Notes: generated by a model from the sequence alone, not told the origin. Shown: positions 45,312 through 54,595, counted from the first letter of the stretch. The stretch is DNA of 64,000 nt from Methanobacterium sp. UBA375 (GCA_002495625.1 DAGC01000002.1:564450-628449), one strand, 5' to 3'. Program-made: numbers and translations.

Positions 45312-46328
45312 TATCTTTTTTGGTTTTTCATTATCGAAATTGCCTTTTAATCCTGCATTATATGCTTGTGTGACTAAATTTATCCTTTTTAACTTATGAT
45401 CATCGTACAATAAAATATCTGCAATTCGAATTAACCAGGAAACTATTATCATGATCCAAAGGTATAGTAACGGTCTTCTGTATTTATTCAACAACCATAT
45501 ATGGTTCCGTATCTCAAAATAGAATAACCAATAATTTTCATATTTAATCTGATTTATCTTACGGCCCAGCAGTTTATTAGAAAATCTATTCTCTTTATGT
45601 AAAATCACACTGTCTGTAATAAATATAATCCTTCCAACACTTCTTAATCTAATACAATACTCCGTGTCATCTCTATAAATAAATAATTCCTTTTTTGGAA
45701 ATCCAATCTTTGCGATAGATTTTCTATTAACAAGGATACCCACAAAGGAAGCGTCGTCGATTATAAGTTTTTCATTATTTTTTATTATATCAGGATCCAC
45801 TTCTTTAACTGTAAAATAGTTTCTAAAGCTGTTAAAATCTGCATAACCTCTATGTGGTAAAATTTCATTATCAGGATTAGTTACTACTCCTGCTAAAGCT
45901 GATACATCCTCTTCATCAAGATATTCCGATAATTTCTCAAGAGCATCTTCAAGAGGTTCCGAATCATCATCCATCAACCATAACCAATCATATCCCTCTT
46001 CATAGGCTCTTTTAACACCTTCATAGAAACCTCCCGCACCGCCGCTATTTTCACTCAGCCGTACATAGTGGAGTTTTATATTTTCTCCATTTACAGAGTT
46101 CTTAATGATGTAACATTTGCTCCAGGTTTCACTGTGATTTGTCGGTGGTATCTCTTCAATATACTCTTTTTCAAATAACAATTTCTCAGTACCATCTGAT
46201 GATGCATTATCAACCACATAGATACCATTTAATGGATATGATTGTTTTTTTAAAGATTCCAAGCATTCAATCAGCAAATCCCTCCTGTTAAATGTGACAA
46301 CAACCGCACAAACCCTGTAATCCTTCAT
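45300..46328 (-). CDS. Glycosyltransferase family 2, probable galactofuranosyltransferase
   Basis: This 342-residue GT2 enzyme begins VCAVVVTFNRRDLLIECLESLKKQSYP and contains VVDNASSDGT, WLMDDDSEP (the DxD metal site) and YRDDTEYCIRLRSVGR. The closest family seen by eye is the GlfT/rhamnosyltransferase group. It overlaps the UDP-galactopyranose mutase gene by 4 bases, so the donor is probably UDP-galactofuranose. A hydrophobic segment near 275-295 may associate with the membrane. The assignment of donor rests on the overlap. Confidence 0.82.
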   Translation of the reverse strand: MKDYRVCAVVVTFNRRDLLIECLESLKKQSYPLNGIYVVDNASSDGTEKLLFEKEYIEEIPPTNHSETWSKCYIIKNSVNGENIKLHYVRLSENSGGAGGFYEGVKRAYEEGYDWLWLMDDDSEPLEDALEKLSEYLDEEDVSALAGVVTNPDNEILPHRGYADFNSFRNYFTVKEVDPDIIKNNEKLIIDDASFVGILVNRKSIAKIGFPKKELFIYRDDTEYCIRLRSVGRIIFITDSVILHKENRFSNKLLGRKINQIKYENYWLFYFEIRNHIWLLNKYRRPLLYLWIMIIVSWLIRIADILLYDDHKLKRINLVTQAYNAGLKGNFDNEKPKKILYG

Positions 46329-47467
46329 CGTATTTTTTCCTCGAAAGTTTTCAATGCCTCTGCAACTATTTCATCCATATCGTAATATTGATACTCGGCA
46401 AGTCTGCCTATTAAAATCAGATTATCTAATTCATCACCTTTCATCTTGTACTTGTAGTAAATGTCTCTGTTTTCTTTTTTAGGGATGGGATAGTAGGGTA
46501 TGTTGGTTTCTTTAACATACTTCCGGGGATATTCATGTGCTATCGTGGTAGATTCAGCTTTTTGCCCGGTTAGATGTTTAAACTCTGTTATCCTGGTAAA
46601 ATTATAATCGTTTGGGTAGTTCACAGTCCCTATCTCTTGATAGTATTCCTGGTTTAGATTTTCAAATTCAAAATCTAAGGAACGGTAAGGTAACTCCCCA
46701 AAGCCATAATTAAAAAGCTCATCGATTTTACACGTGTAGATTAATTTACCTTTAAATTCCTCATCAAATATTAAAAATTTATCTCCATCACGTTTAATTA
46801 CTTCTTTAGAGTTTGTACTGAGCTTAATTTGGATATTTTCACTTGAAAGCATATTCTCAAACATCTGAGTGTAACCATTTCTGGGTAATCCCTGGTACTT
46901 GTTCTGGAAGTAACGGTCATCCTTGGAAATATATACTGGAACCCGGGCCGTTACAGATGGATCCAGTTCTTCAGGTTCCACCCCCCACTGCTTTTTAGTG
47001 TAATTCAGGAATACTTTATCGTAGATGAAATCAGCTAAATACTTTAACTCCGGATCTTCCAATTTTCTTAACTCTAATATGGGGATTCTAACATCGTATC
47101 CGAATGTTTTTATCAATTTGGACTCTAACTTTCCGGCTAAATCCTCAGGCAGTAATTGGTGTAATGAACCTAAATTAAAGGGGATAGGAACATTATATCC
47201 ATCGATGTAACCTAATACTCTATGCTGATAATCGTTCCATTCTGTAAACTGGGAAAGATAAGTCCATACCTCATCAAAATCCGTGTGAAAGATATGAGGT
47301 CCGTATTTATGGATTAAAATTCCCTTATCATCATAGAAATCATAGCAGTTACCCCCTATATGATCTCTTTTTTCAATGATCAAAACTTCCCGGCCAAGAA
47401 CGTTTGCTATTCTTTCAGCCATCACGATACCAGCTAATCCGGCACCTATAATTATAAAATCAGTCAT
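46325..47467 (-). CDS. glf: UDP-galactopyranose mutase
   Basis: Glf interconverts UDP-galactopyranose and UDP-galactofuranose using reduced FAD. The 380-residue protein starts with the FAD-binding IIGAGLAGIVMAERIA and EKRDHIGGNCYD. It continues with HKYGPHIFHTDFDEVW near 55 and the substrate segment YFQNKYQGLPRNGYTQMFE near 200, and ends with GRLAEYQYYDMDEIVAEAL. All family motifs are present. Galactofuranose is therefore likely in the surface polymer. The start overlaps no upstream gene, with a gap of 48 bases to the GT2 gene. Confidence 0.96.
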   Translation of the reverse strand: MTDFIIIGAGLAGIVMAERIANVLGREVLIIEKRDHIGGNCYDFYDDKGILIHKYGPHIFHTDFDEVWTYLSQFTEWNDYQHRVLGYIDGYNVPIPFNLGSLHQLLPEDLAGKLESKLIKTFGYDVRIPILELRKLEDPELKYLADFIYDKVFLNYTKKQWGVEPEELDPSVTARVPVYISKDDRYFQNKYQGLPRNGYTQMFENMLSSENIQIKLSTNSKEVIKRDGDKFLIFDEEFKGKLIYTCKIDELFNYGFGELPYRSLDFEFENLNQEYYQEIGTVNYPNDYNFTRITEFKHLTGQKAESTTIAHEYPRKYVKETNIPYYPIPKKENRDIYYKYKMKGDELDNLILIGRLAEYQYYDMDEIVAEALKTFEEKIR

Positions 47468-47515
47468 TTTCCCTCTTTCAAATGATGTATTTAGATAACA
47501 CCATCTGTTTTAGAT

Positions 47516-48517
47516 CTACCATCTGCGGAAAGGATCAACTTCATCCATCATCACTGTTGATTCATCTCTATCTTCTTTTATTGATAAATAAAGTTTAAAT
47601 AGAATTTTATAAAAAAAGGAAGGAATTAGTACCAGTGGGATTATTAACAACAGAAGAAACTGGTCTCTACTGTAACCAAACGCCATAATAAAAGCGGTGA
47701 TAAAATCTAACATCGTCCTGGAATCCTTGGCGTTCAACTTTTCATTAGCAATAAAAAATGTCAACCTCTTAGCGATGTGAATGTCATCTACCGGCGATTC
47801 ATAGATAGTTTTTCTTCGGACCTTTTTATCTTTAATTGTGCTACAATTATTTAACCAGGATTTAAACCAGAAAAGTACGGTGAAATACCCGGTATTTTCT
47901 ATACCTCTTATTATTATCTCTTGTTTTGAGATGTAGACACTGAAATTTTCTTCAAATGATTTATTTATAAAGGGGAAGTGGGGGTAAGTGTTATGGATAT
48001 TGAAGTAGCCTTCATGTATGCACAGGGAATCATACAGATCTGTTCTGTAGATGAATCCCGGTACGAAGGTGAAGATGTGAAAATATTTAGAACCCCTCCG
48101 AACTAGCTCTTGGCTGGTGGTTTCTAATCCCCTCTCCCAGTCTTCCTGGCCGGGAGCTCCGATTGAAATGAGATCAAATTTTTCAGAATCGATGGCTTTT
48201 ATCACATCTTCACAGTCACTGAAATCGTATTCATCATCATCACATAGTATCCAGGTATAGGTTGATTGTGATGTTTCAACCGCCCGTAAGACGTTAGGAC
48301 TACCCCCAATATTCAATTTATGCCTTACCACATACATCTGGGGATACAGTTTCTGATATTTTGCACATACCTCAGGGGTGTTATCACTCGAATGGTTGTC
48401 AAGAATCGTTATCTTACAAGTAGAGAATGGACTGTTTAAAACCTCTTTAAGGGTATGTTCAAGATAATCAGCACGATTATAGGTAACGAGAACAATTTCG
48501 AGTTTTTCTTCGATCAT
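47516..48517 (-). CDS. Glycosyltransferase family 2
   Basis: This 333-residue GT2 enzyme starts LEIVLVTYNRADYLEHTLKEVLNSPF. It shows ITILDNHSSDNTPEVC and the metal-binding ILCDDDEYDF near 90. The C-terminal half is less typical, with a hydrophobic segment (LLLLIIPLVLIPSFFYKIL) near 285-310 that probably anchors it in the membrane. The sugar and acceptor are not known. It lies 15 bases after the flippase gene, so the two are co-transcribed. Confidence 0.85.
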   Translation of the reverse strand: MIEEKLEIVLVTYNRADYLEHTLKEVLNSPFSTCKITILDNHSSDNTPEVCAKYQKLYPQMYVVRHKLNIGGSPNVLRAVETSQSTYTWILCDDDEYDFSDCEDVIKAIDSEKFDLISIGAPGQEDWERGLETTSQELVRRGSKYFHIFTFVPGFIYRTDLYDSLCIHEGYFNIHNTYPHFPFINKSFEENFSVYISKQEIIIRGIENTGYFTVLFWFKSWLNNCSTIKDKKVRRKTIYESPVDDIHIAKRLTFFIANEKLNAKDSRTMLDFITAFIMAFGYSRDQFLLLLIIPLVLIPSFFYKILFKLYLSIKEDRDESTVMMDEVDPFRRW

Positions 48518-48532
48518 ACTTACCTCATGGTG

Positions 48533-49927
48533 TTATAGGTCTAATAATTCATCATCCTGATTATAATAGTTATCCATATATCTTTTGCTTTCATTTTTAA
48601 ATATCCTCCAGGCAGGAATAAGCATCACCAGGGCTATGATACAGTATATAGAAAGCACTACCAGTGTGGAGTGGGTTAGATACATCCCTAACCATACACC
48701 AACACCGATCAACACAGCACTGACGGCGGATATCCTTACATATGGTTCTTTTTTGTGAGATCTTAAATAATAGGCCCAGTTAAACACGACCAGGTTAGCA
48801 CCTTCAGCTATAAGAATTATTACAATCTCATAGATAGGCAGTATTCTTGTATCCCAGTTTAGTATAGGAAAAGCGTAGATCAAGATTACAACCACCACCA
48901 GAGAACCCGCTACGAAAACAAGCAAACTCTGCTTCTGTATATTTTCCAAAAGTTTATCTAAATTATAACGTTTTTTCTGGGCAACGTAGATATTAAACTG
49001 AGGTACTTTGGTCATTCCCCATGAATTAGCAATATTCTGTACTGCTCGGGCAATAACCAGAGATAATCCCAGTTTACCAGCGATATCCGGCCCAGCGTAG
49101 AACATGGTTACTGGAACTATGAACTGGAAAATGAAGTATCCCGATCCCCAGCTGATGGCATACCTCCACTGCAGAGGCAAAGTCTCTTTAAGCCAATTGT
49201 AGCTCCCTTCAATTTTTGTATGGAATATTTGATCCCATAAAGGTCTAAAAGAGTGTATAAAAAGAAATAAACTCAAGATAATATTTACGATACCCCCAAC
49301 AGCCAAAGCCCATATGTTATAACCAGCGAAAAGGGCTATCCAAGTAGCAACGTTACTGACAAATGCAGCGATGGTGATATTTTTCTGCACCACGTCCACC
49401 TTGTTGAATCCTTTAAGCACAGCGCCAAATAGCGAAACCAGCAGTAAAAATGCCCCAGTGAACGAATAAGCAACCCATGCCATGAAAAGATATAAATCAT
49501 TGGTGGAGCTCATTAAAAAGAGTATTCCCACAATCGAGAGGAATATGAAGGCTGCGGTGGTTACTACTAGGTAGAATTTCAGGGAAAATCTTACCAGTGA
49601 AATGGCCCGTTCAACAAAGGTGGGGTCTCCCGTTAACTTACCGTTTTCCTCTTTTAGATGTGCGTACTCGTGGCTTATGAACTGGGTTATGATGGTGGTA
49701 AACCCCAGTTCTGCAAAGGTGGCCAGGGCCCCTAAACTTATAAATGTGTACCAGTAACCTTGTTGGGCTAAGGTAAGATAACTTACTATGAAATAGATGG
49801 CTATGATTCCTGCAACAGAGGACCATAAAACACTTATTATGTTGTAGAATATGGCCTTATCAATTCCCAATGCAGATATCAATCTACTTACGCCGGGTAT
49901 ATTCTTTAATAATTCAGAAAATTTCAT
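48533..49927 (-). CDS. Polysaccharide flippase-like membrane protein (Wzx/MATE fold)
   Basis: This 464-residue protein has about 12 membrane helices and the size of Wzx-type flippases, which move lipid-linked oligosaccharides across the membrane. Helices start at about residue 27 (NIISVLWSSVAGIIAIYFIVSYL). There are short polar loops and a charged C-terminal tail. No single diagnostic motif is available; the call rests on topology, length and the surrounding glycosyltransferase genes. It is the likely exporter for the sugar unit made by this locus. Confidence 0.78.
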   Translation of the reverse strand: MKFSELLKNIPGVSRLISALGIDKAIFYNIISVLWSSVAGIIAIYFIVSYLTLAQQGYWYTFISLGALATFAELGFTTIITQFISHEYAHLKEENGKLTGDPTFVERAISLVRFSLKFYLVVTTAAFIFLSIVGILFLMSSTNDLYLFMAWVAYSFTGAFLLLVSLFGAVLKGFNKVDVVQKNITIAAFVSNVATWIALFAGYNIWALAVGGIVNIILSLFLFIHSFRPLWDQIFHTKIEGSYNWLKETLPLQWRYAISWGSGYFIFQFIVPVTMFYAGPDIAGKLGLSLVIARAVQNIANSWGMTKVPQFNIYVAQKKRYNLDKLLENIQKQSLLVFVAGSLVVVVILIYAFPILNWDTRILPIYEIVIILIAEGANLVVFNWAYYLRSHKKEPYVRISAVSAVLIGVGVWLGMYLTHSTLVVLSIYCIIALVMLIPAWRIFKNESKRYMDNYYNQDDELLDL

Positions 49928-49928
49928 G

Positions 49929-50156
49929 TTATACCAATTTAGTGCCGATTAATATCCTTTTTAAATCATCTCGCACATGATTTATAAGTAAACTATGCTC
50001 TTTGAAATTGATATTTGAATTACGATAGATAAGTGTTTTTGTGTAGAGTATCATGTCAAATAACTGTTTTTTTTGGTTTTTTATGGGGGGATCACTTCCT
50101 ACTTCGATCCGAATCCCAATTTGAACTCTGGTGTTTATACAAAGCCCAGTTAAAAA
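49929..50156 (-). other. Unexplained open frame filling the rfbH-flippase gap
   Basis: Between the rfbH stop (50157-50159) and the flippase start (49927) the rfbH frame stays open for 75 codons, ending in a TAA two bases before the flippase ATG. The first possible start is ATG 50054, giving 41 residues (NFKEHSLLINHVRDDLKRIL), with no ribosome site. In AT-rich DNA such a long open stretch is unusual. The 5' half (VQIGIRIEVGSDPP) also looks protein-like. It may be a gene remnant or a small gene; no function can be given. Confidence 0.35.
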
Positions 50157-51467
50157 TTAAAATTTGTTAAGAAATTTTTTGAAAACTTCGAGTATGTAAT
50201 CCATTTTATCCGGGCATATTCCAGGATACACACCTATCCATAACAGATTATTCATAACCAGATCTGTGTTAAGAAGTGGGCCCGCGTATTTAAAATCAAC
50301 ATCCTTATATGCCGGCTGTTTTGTCAGGTTTCCCCCGAAAAGCATTCTAGTTGCGATTTTATTGTCTTCTAAATGTTCGACTATGTCGTCCCGGGTGAAG
50401 GGGGCGTCGTCTTTTACCATGATTGGAAAACCAAACCAGCTAGGTGAAACATCTTTCCCTACAGTAGGGAGTATGAAATATTTCTCGAAATCCTTTAAAT
50501 AGCCATACAATACATTAAAATTATCACGTCTCGATTGGATGAAACCTGGAAGTTTTTTTAACTGTTCAACACCTATCGCTGCCTGCATATCCGTGACCTT
50601 CAAATTGTAGCCGATGTGGGTGTAAACATATTTATGATCGTATCCAAAGGGTAAATCCCCCCATTTCCATCCGAAACGTTTCCCGCACGTGTTGTCACAT
50701 CCCGGTGGGCACCAGCAATCCCTACCCCAATCCCTGAATGATGCTAAGATATCTTTTAACTCTGGATCGTTGGTTGAAACCGCACCACCTTCACCCATGG
50801 TGATATGATGGGCGGGGTAAAAGCTGTAGGTGGATATGTCCCCAAAGGATCCGGTGTATTCTCCATGATACTTGGAGCCAAGTGCATCACAGTTATCTTC
50901 AATAAACCATAAGTCGTAGTCCAAGGCCAATTCCTGTATTTTTCCAATGTTGACTGGATTTCCCAGTGTGTGAGCAATGAACATGGCCCTTGTTTTTTCA
51001 GACAGGGCACCTTCAATGGCATCTGTCTGAATGTTGTAGGAGCCTAATTCAACATCTACCAGTACCGGTTTTAATCCATTTTGTATTATGGGGTTCAGGG
51101 TGGTCGGAAACCCGCAAGCGGTGGTTACAACCTCATCACCAAGTTTAAGCCTTCTGTCCCCTAATTTAGGTGATGTAAGTGCAGATATAGCGAGAAGATT
51201 AGCCGAAGATCCTGAATTGGTTAATAAACAGTATTTTACACCCAGAAAATCTGCAAATTCCTTTTCAAATTGCTCCGCATATCTACCAGAAGTTAGCCAG
51301 AAATCGAGTGCAGAATCAACCAGGGCAACCATTTCATGTTCATCGTACACCCGTCCAGCGTAGTGAACCGGAGACTCTCCTGGTATAAACTCATCAACAT
51401 CCATGCGTAGCTTACAGATTAACTTGACCCTTTCAAATATTTCCTTTCTCAGTTGTTCTTCATTCAT
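50157..51467 (-). CDS. rfbH: CDP-4-dehydro-6-deoxyglucose 3-dehydrase (E1)
   Basis: This PLP- and [2Fe-2S]-dependent enzyme removes the 3-hydroxyl of CDP-4-keto-6-deoxyglucose en route to 3,6-dideoxyhexoses. It has the DegT aminotransferase fold, but the usual PLP lysine is replaced by histidine: FYPAHHITMGEGG with H220, as known for this enzyme. The iron-sulfur ligands match the published C-x57-C-x1-C-x7-C spacing: C193, C251, C253 and C261. The 436-residue length is standard. An NAD(P)H reductase partner (E3) is not in the window. rfbF and rfbG lie 6-8 kb away on the same strand. Confidence 0.95.
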   Translation of the reverse strand: MNEEQLRKEIFERVKLICKLRMDVDEFIPGESPVHYAGRVYDEHEMVALVDSALDFWLTSGRYAEQFEKEFADFLGVKYCLLTNSGSSANLLAISALTSPKLGDRRLKLGDEVVTTACGFPTTLNPIIQNGLKPVLVDVELGSYNIQTDAIEGALSEKTRAMFIAHTLGNPVNIGKIQELALDYDLWFIEDNCDALGSKYHGEYTGSFGDISTYSFYPAHHITMGEGGAVSTNDPELKDILASFRDWGRDCWCPPGCDNTCGKRFGWKWGDLPFGYDHKYVYTHIGYNLKVTDMQAAIGVEQLKKLPGFIQSRRDNFNVLYGYLKDFEKYFILPTVGKDVSPSWFGFPIMVKDDAPFTRDDIVEHLEDNKIATRMLFGGNLTKQPAYKDVDFKYAGPLLNTDLVMNNLLWIGVYPGICPDKMDYILEVFKKFLNKF

Positions 51468-51613
51468 ATGGATAAAACCTTGTACTAATTTTTGATTTTA
51501 CACCGCTACACGAACCAGATCTTTGATGTACATCCAATCGAAGTAAACATTTGCATGATAACTACAGGCATTTCCAACAGGTTCTTAACCATGTAAATTT
51601 TAATTTGAATTTG

Positions 51614-52414
51614 TTATCCTCTTTGATTGAGGGTTTTGAATCTTTCTTCATCAAATTTGGTAAATATCTCTTTTTTACTTAACTTGAAATTTAAAAAGTT
51701 CCGTTCAAAATCCAGGGCGTATTTCAGGGAGGTTGGATTTTTAATACAAACCGAATCTAGAATTACGTTACGGGTCTCTATATATGTTAGTTTGGGGATG
51801 ATGTTGTCTATTAAATACTGATTTTCGAAGGTTTTATTGCTTATACCCCCACCCACAGTTTTTCTAAGGTTTTTATATGGCTCTGCTTTCTTTAGAATCT
51901 CTTCAATCTTTTTGTTTATAAATTCTGAATCTTGCTGGCCTTTCTTATCATAGGAATAGGTTAAGTCTGATCTTCCAATTGTGATCCCTGTAATGGAGTT
52001 ATCCATGGTCTCCAGTATTCCATCCAGGTTTTCCAGAGCGGTTTTAGTCTCGATGTTCACGACGACATCGAAGCAGGGATCATCCCCAAATATGTCTTTT
52101 AACATATTCTGGCTTTTTTTCAGGGCGAATTCAGATTCAACCATGGGAATTATGATACCATCAGCTATGAGGTCTATACACATTTTAAGATCGGTGAATG
52201 CCTCCACACCACCCAGCTTAATGTAAAATTTAAGACCAGTCTTGGCCGTTAAATATCTTAAGAAGATAAGGTCAGTGAAATCACTGGCTTCATTTTCAAA
52301 CTCAGATTTAACACCAGAACATCCAAATTCATTCTTTAAAAATAATAATCTGGAATATAAATCCTTTTCCTGTTCTAATAAATCCATACTAATACCCCCA
52401 TAATCTCTCAACAT
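51614..52414 (-). CDS. HpcH/HpaI aldolase/citrate lyase-family protein
   Basis: This protein of 266 residues has the phosphoenolpyruvate/pyruvate-domain barrel. VVVNIETKTALENLDGIL holds the metal-binding Glu of the family, and TGITIGRSDLTYSY the second metal region, close to the IGxNDL signature. DGIIIPMVESEFAL is also typical. Enzymes of the family cleave or form C-C bonds next to pyruvate or acyl-CoA. It stands between rfbH and an SDR gene, so it probably acts in making the unusual sugar. Start ATG 52414 follows AAGGAG; ATG 52387 after GGGGG is an alternative. Activity is not known. Confidence 0.75.
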   Translation of the reverse strand: MLRDYGGISMDLLEQEKDLYSRLLFLKNEFGCSGVKSEFENEASDFTDLIFLRYLTAKTGLKFYIKLGGVEAFTDLKMCIDLIADGIIIPMVESEFALKKSQNMLKDIFGDDPCFDVVVNIETKTALENLDGILETMDNSITGITIGRSDLTYSYDKKGQQDSEFINKKIEEILKKAEPYKNLRKTVGGGISNKTFENQYLIDNIIPKLTYIETRNVILDSVCIKNPTSLKYALDFERNFLNFKLSKKEIFTKFDEERFKTLNQRG

Positions 52415-52476
52415 CTTACTCCTTTTGGCTTTGTAGAAATCATATTATAGTATGATGAGATTCACTTATTTGAGTA

Positions 52477-52572
52477 TTAACCAAATACAGAAGTGATCCC
52501 ATCATTGATTAAATAGTGATCTTGGGATAAACTTTTTTCTAATATTTCTCTGCTTAATTCTGAATTATCCAT
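52477..52572 (-). CDS. Possible small protein between the SDR and aldolase genes
   Basis: A 31-codon frame starts at ATG 52572 and reads MDNSELSREILEKSLSQD then HYLINDGITSVFG. It lies 31 bases after the SDR gene stop on the same strand. GTG 52581 behind AGGGA would give 34 residues. Composition is protein-like (amphipathic helix), but the size and lack of family leave it uncertain. It could be the remnant of a larger gene. Confidence 0.35.
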   Translation of the reverse strand: MDNSELSREILEKSLSQDHYLINDGITSVFG

Positions 52573-52603
52573 AAAGTTCACGTCCCTATTAAAAGGAATT
52601 ATA

Positions 52604-53641
52604 TCAAATTTTATAGCTTTCTATTGTTCTTTTAAACCCTTCTTCAATAGAATAATAAGGTTCCCATCCTAACGATCTAATTTTTGATATGTCAGGACAA
52701 CTCCGTTGTATTTTACTTTCAAGATAATTAATATCGTTCCGTGGTTTTTTAAGCACTTTTAACCCATATTCAGAATACATGTTCACCAATTTTTCTGCTA
52801 AGTCTATAACACTAATTTCACCATTATCATTACCCACATTATAAGGTTCACCATCCTTACCTTTAAATAATACTGTGAAATAACCAGAAACTGCATCAGC
52901 CAGATAACAAAAAGCTCTTCGGGCTTCCCCACTACTTTTCACTATAATGTTCCTACGATTAACGATGTCAGAAACAAAATCCGCAAAAACCCTGCCATCA
53001 TCAAGGTTCATACCGGGACCATAAGTATGAAATGGTCTGACTATTTTAACGGGTACACCATATTGTTTAAACCAGGAGTTACACATATTTTCTCCCATTC
53101 GTTTACTCTCAGCATAACAGGATCTTATGGTTGTAGGATCAAGGTAACCATAATCGTGCTCTCTGGTTGGCACTTTCCTAGGCTCGCCATAAACCTCTCC
53201 ACTACTAAAATATAGAAAACCTTCAACTTCGGTTTTCCTAGCCAATTCGAGAAGATAATAAGTTCCTATCACATTGGGACAAAGTGTCCCTACGGGATCT
53301 TTGTTATAATATTTGGGACTGGCTTGGCTGGCCGCATGCACTATAAAATCAACATCTCTTATGCTTTTAAATGGTTGGCAAACGTCTTGTATGTATAAGA
53401 TTAAATCTTCACTTTTTTCGGGAAATTGTTTTAAAGCCTTATTTTCGTTTCTAACCATGCCAATAATTTTTGTTTTATTTTTAAACTGCGTTTCATTTAA
53501 ATATAGGATAGTTTTAACCATATAAGATGGTAAAAATCCATTAGCCCCCGATATTAAAATGGTTTTCCCTTCTAGAATGTTCCAAGGATTATCACTGTTA
53601 GTGATGAATTTTAAATCTTCTCTCACAATTTGGTTTAACAT
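52604..53641 (-). CDS. NAD-dependent sugar epimerase/dehydratase (extended SDR)
   Basis: The enzyme of 345 residues has the Rossmann motif TILISGANGFLPSYMV near 30, VDFIVHAASQASP, the catalytic YAESKRMGE and the nearby Ser in FLYFSSGEVYGEP. It resembles the UDP-glucuronate decarboxylase and nucleotide-sugar epimerase group of the extended SDRs; the glycine motif is GANGFLP rather than GxxGxxG. In this cluster it may reduce or epimerise the CDP-sugar product. ATG 53641 follows GGATGAG; GTG 53656 is possible. The exact reaction cannot be told. Confidence 0.85.
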   Translation of the reverse strand: MLNQIVREDLKFITNSDNPWNILEGKTILISGANGFLPSYMVKTILYLNETQFKNKTKIIGMVRNENKALKQFPEKSEDLILYIQDVCQPFKSIRDVDFIVHAASQASPKYYNKDPVGTLCPNVIGTYYLLELARKTEVEGFLYFSSGEVYGEPRKVPTREHDYGYLDPTTIRSCYAESKRMGENMCNSWFKQYGVPVKIVRPFHTYGPGMNLDDGRVFADFVSDIVNRRNIIVKSSGEARRAFCYLADAVSGYFTVLFKGKDGEPYNVGNDNGEISVIDLAEKLVNMYSEYGLKVLKKPRNDINYLESKIQRSCPDISKIRSLGWEPYYSIEEGFKRTIESYKI

Positions 53642-53659
53642 GAACTCATCCAGCACTTA

Positions 53660-54595
53660 TTATTCTACATTGTACATACTCTTAACAAAATTGTCAACAA
53701 TATTTTTATGTTTTTGTTGGTGTAAAAACAAAAAATTAGTTTGCACTGTTTTTTCATCAATCTTATTAATTTCAACAAGGTTTTTCCCGTCAACAATATA
53801 ACAATTATACCCTATAGTGATTAACATTTGAACAACATCTTGAGGGTGGTAACCAAATTTTTTAGACCATTTTCTTAATAATTCAGCGAAAATAATGGGT
53901 TTAAATTTTTTTATTGTGTTCAAACCACCCTTAAATACTAGTAATTCAGCTCCTTCTACATCACATTTAATAAAATCTACAGGTTTATTATTAACAAAAT
54001 TGTCGAGTTTTTTAACTTTACCGAATACTTCTCTAACACTATCCCGTTCGGATAGATTGTTTAAAGAGGCATTACCCGGACCTTCGGGATAATAGTAGAA
54101 TTTAAGTTCATCTTCTTCATCAGAAAATCCGAAACAATGTATACTGACGTTTGTAATTTTGTTAAGTTCAATATTTTTTTTTAAAAATCCATAAGTCTTT
54201 GGAATGGGTTCGAATGCATGGATTTTCACATTTTCTACATTTTTAGCTATGTTAATTGAAAACCAACCAATATTAGCTCCTATGTCATAGAAATATGATC
54301 CCTTTTTCATTAATTTCAAAACCATATCCATTTCTTCTTTTTCATATGTTCCAAAATTTAAAATCTCAAGTGGGATATTACGATGATCGTCAGGGTCACA
54401 CAACACTTTAATTTCTGATTCTCTGGATGTCATTATTACTGTGCCATCAGTTATTTCAATGGTTTTAATATCCGTATCCTTTAAGAATTCACTATATTCA
54501 AAAAGAATTTGATGTATATTATGCATCTTAGTTATATACTCTTCTTTTACTAGTTTATTTTGATAATAATCTTTTTTCAACTTTTTAAGATTCAT
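53660..54595 (-). CDS. FkbM family methyltransferase
   Basis: This 311-residue SAM-dependent methyltransferase has SYFYDIGANIGWFSINIAK (SAM-binding motif I) near 105, the acidic HAFEPIPKTYGFLKKNIELN, and VDFIKCDVEGAELLVFKGG near 210. These are characteristic of the FkbM family, members of which O-methylate sugars or polyketides. An N-terminal segment of about 90 residues precedes the domain. In this locus a sugar hydroxyl is the likely target. It lies 4-18 bases before the SDR gene. Confidence 0.9.
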   Translation of the reverse strand: MNLKKLKKDYYQNKLVKEEYITKMHNIHQILFEYSEFLKDTDIKTIEITDGTVIMTSRESEIKVLCDPDDHRNIPLEILNFGTYEKEEMDMVLKLMKKGSYFYDIGANIGWFSINIAKNVENVKIHAFEPIPKTYGFLKKNIELNKITNVSIHCFGFSDEEDELKFYYYPEGPGNASLNNLSERDSVREVFGKVKKLDNFVNNKPVDFIKCDVEGAELLVFKGGLNTIKKFKPIIFAELLRKWSKKFGYHPQDVVQMLITIGYNCYIVDGKNLVEINKIDEKTVQTNFLFLHQQKHKNIVDNFVKSMYNVE

